Part shown: one piece after another, positions 6,017 to 7,000 of the stretch
Numbering within the stretch: the first letter of the stretch is position 1
Layout of the letters: each line of letters opens with the position of its first letter
NCBI GenBank assembly: GCA_002425885.1
Contig: DINC01000164.1
Coordinates: 1-7,000, forward strand
Length of the DNA stretch: 7,000 bases
Source: Spirochaetia bacterium UBA5550
GTDB taxonomy: Bacteria > Spirochaetota > UBA4802 > UBA5550
Direction of reading: 5' to 3'
Translations under genes and position numbers: made by a program
Notes under the pieces: generated by a model
Databases searched by the model: none
Told to the model about the DNA's origin: nothing
The model's input: only the letters and a program-made list of their open reading frames with translations

Positions 6017-6832
6017 TTATTTATTCTTCGCAACACGGAATCCAAGACTGTTGTGGCCGTAATGAGGACTGAAGTCATTTACATCCTCCGCCCGCAGACT
6101 GAAGGCGTTGTTAGGCCATCCGCCGCCGCGCTGTACACGGGTTGACCCGATAAATGACGGGTGCCAGTCGTAACAGAACTCTCTCACATTGCCGAGCATA
6201 TCATATAAGCCCAGGGGATTCGGCTTCTTTGTCCCCACAGCATGTGTACCGTAATCACTCTCCCCCCACTTGTTGAAACTGTTTTCACTATAAACTTCAT
6301 ATTCATTCACTACTGAAAATTGTGAACTCTCTCCCCAGTAGTATGTTGATGATGTTCCGGCACGGCATGCATATTCCCATTCGGCGGAAGTCGGGAGTCT
6401 GAACCCGTCGGCTCCTTCGTTTATTGATACTTTCCATTTGATATAGTCATCTGCATTTTTATTATCCGGATCTTTAACTGTTTTATCAATTTTATAGTAC
6501 GGCTTTAAACCCGCTTTTTCGCTGAGCTTATTACAGAAGTCCACCGAGTTATACCAGCTTACACTTTCAACGGGATTATCAGGTTTCCCCTTGAATTCGC
6601 AGGGATTGAATCCCATAACAGATCCAAACTGTTTCTGGGTTACTTCGTATTTCCCGATATAAAACTGTGATATTTTATCATTTCCCGGAATGAGAACCAT
6701 TTCAATACCGGAGAAAGTTTTTGTGTCTGCGGATTTTTCTGCTTTTGTTCCACCGGCTTGTGAGAATAACATTTGTCCGGCAGTAATAATAAAGATGATT
6801 GCAGCTGTAACTGTTCGGTTGATATAATTCAT
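6017..6832 (-). CDS. Exported SUMF1/formylglycine-generating-enzyme-fold protein without the catalytic cysteines
   Basis: A 271-residue protein with a signal peptide (basic MNYINR, hydrophobic core about 8-23, likely cleavage after FSQA at 23-26) and one SUMF1 domain from about 42 to the end. Family landmarks are present: MVLIPG (45-50), F57-YIGKYEVTQ (to 66), NPVESVSWYNS (86-96), GFRLPTSAEWEYACRAG (143-159), GLYDMLGNVREFCYDW (208-223), RGGGW (235-239) and the terminal LGFRVA (263-268). True formylglycine-generating enzymes carry a copper-binding cysteine pair after the RGGSW-like segment. Here no cysteine follows Cys220, so sulfatase activation is not expected. The fold may serve as a ligand-binding or structural module outside the cytoplasm. 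Start: ATG at 6832 with GAAGG (complement of 6839-6843) 6 nt before it. No sulfatase gene is nearby. No strong terminator follows the stop at 6017. Confidence 0.9.
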   Translation of the reverse strand: MNYINRTVTAAIIFIITAGQMLFSQAGGTKAEKSADTKTFSGIEMVLIPGNDKISQFYIGKYEVTQKQFGSVMGFNPCEFKGKPDNPVESVSWYNSVDFCNKLSEKAGLKPYYKIDKTVKDPDNKNADDYIKWKVSINEGADGFRLPTSAEWEYACRAGTSSTYYWGESSQFSVVNEYEVYSENSFNKWGESDYGTHAVGTKKPNPLGLYDMLGNVREFCYDWHPSFIGSTRVQRGGGWPNNAFSLRAEDVNDFSPHYGHNSLGFRVAKNK

Positions 6833-6866
6833 AAAGTGCCTTCAGATAATTTATTGTGCAGGCAGT

Positions 6867-6893
6867 AAAATATAGGATTGTAATGTTTGTCAA
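6867..6893 (-). promoter_or_regulatory. Promoter candidate for the exported SUMF1-fold gene
   Basis: On the minus strand a perfect TTGACA (complement of 6888-6893) is followed after 15 nt by TATTTT (complement of 6867-6872). TATATT, two bases closer, is an alternative -10 at a poorer distance. Transcription would start near 6860 and give a leader of about 28 nt that includes the Shine-Dalgarno at 6839-6843. The spacer is short, so the assignment is tentative. Confidence 0.4.
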
Positions 6894-6941
6894 CATAAAG
6901 AAGCTGAATTTATGAAATGCCTGAAGAGAGCTATATATATG

Positions 6942-7000
6942 CTATTTTGAATTAATCAGGTTTCCGTTAATGTCGAACTTATAGCGGTTAACGTTTGGAA
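6942..7000 (-). CDS. Possible C-terminal fragment of an unrecognised gene (cut by window edge)
   Basis: One leftward frame is open from the right edge to TAG (complement of 6942-6944) and gives 18 residues, ending NRYKFDINGNLINSK. The composition (aromatic, Asp-x-Asn-Gly-Asn, Leu-Ile) reads like a real C-terminal strand of an extracytoplasmic or repeat-type protein, but this is too short to name a family. The other leftward frames stop within the same stretch. If real, the gene lies upstream of the SUMF1-fold gene on the same strand, about 110 nt from its start. Confidence 0.33.
   Translation of the reverse strand, partial: PNVNRYKFDINGNLINSK

Noticed and set aside
6912..6950. Short rightward frame of 12 codons starting MKCLKRAIYM
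   Set aside because: Too short, without a convincing ribosome-binding site or family resemblance.
1..7000. A novel multi-gene defence or biosynthetic system
   Set aside because: The genes belong to familiar families, point in different directions, have separate control regions and share no repeated motif or co-directional block larger than two genes.

Overview
The window is about 7 kb of ordinary-looking chromosome with moderate GC. It holds six complete protein genes and fragments of two others cut by the window edges. I see no rRNA, tRNA, CRISPR array, insertion sequence or phage gene. The combination suggests a Gram-negative, motile or surface-living, probably anaerobic bacterium: a Cache-GGDEF receptor, a membrane-anchored single-PDZ HtrA protease, an exported SUMF1-fold protein and an iron-type alcohol dehydrogenase. 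The style of the HtrA and SUMF1 proteins leans towards Spirochaetota, but this is an impression from sequence and not a placement.

Layout, left to right. At the left edge (1-87, minus) is the N-terminus of a small antitoxin-like protein of the 'putative addiction module component' type; it continues off the window. A 117-bp intergenic region with outward-facing promoter candidates separates it from a rightward pair: a 320-residue multi-pass membrane protein with two Gate (nucleoside-recognition) halves (205-1167) and an iron-containing alcohol dehydrogenase (1230-2333). The dehydrogenase converges on a leftward diguanylate cyclase with a periplasmic double Cache domain (2344-3882); the two stop codons are 10 bp apart. 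A 142-bp divergent region with a perfect 12-bp palindrome and a second inverted repeat follows. Then come a rightward metallo-beta-lactamase-fold protein (4025-4645) and a rightward HtrA/Do-like protease (4745-5899), the latter closed by a strong intrinsic terminator (5932-5960). Last are a leftward exported SUMF1-fold protein (6017-6832) with its own promoter candidate and, at the right edge, a possible C-terminal scrap of another leftward gene (6942-7000).

No gene cluster here reads as one coordinated new system; most genes look like independent units. The points most worth a second look are three departures or details at the residue level. The MBL-fold protein has Ala where the metal-binding Asp of HxHxDH should be. 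The SUMF1 protein lacks the catalytic cysteine pair of formylglycine-generating enzymes. The cyclase carries residues that fit the known amino-acid-binding signature of dCache domains, together with a complete GGEEF site and I-site. The edge antitoxin is also notable because it is short, truncated and easily missed.
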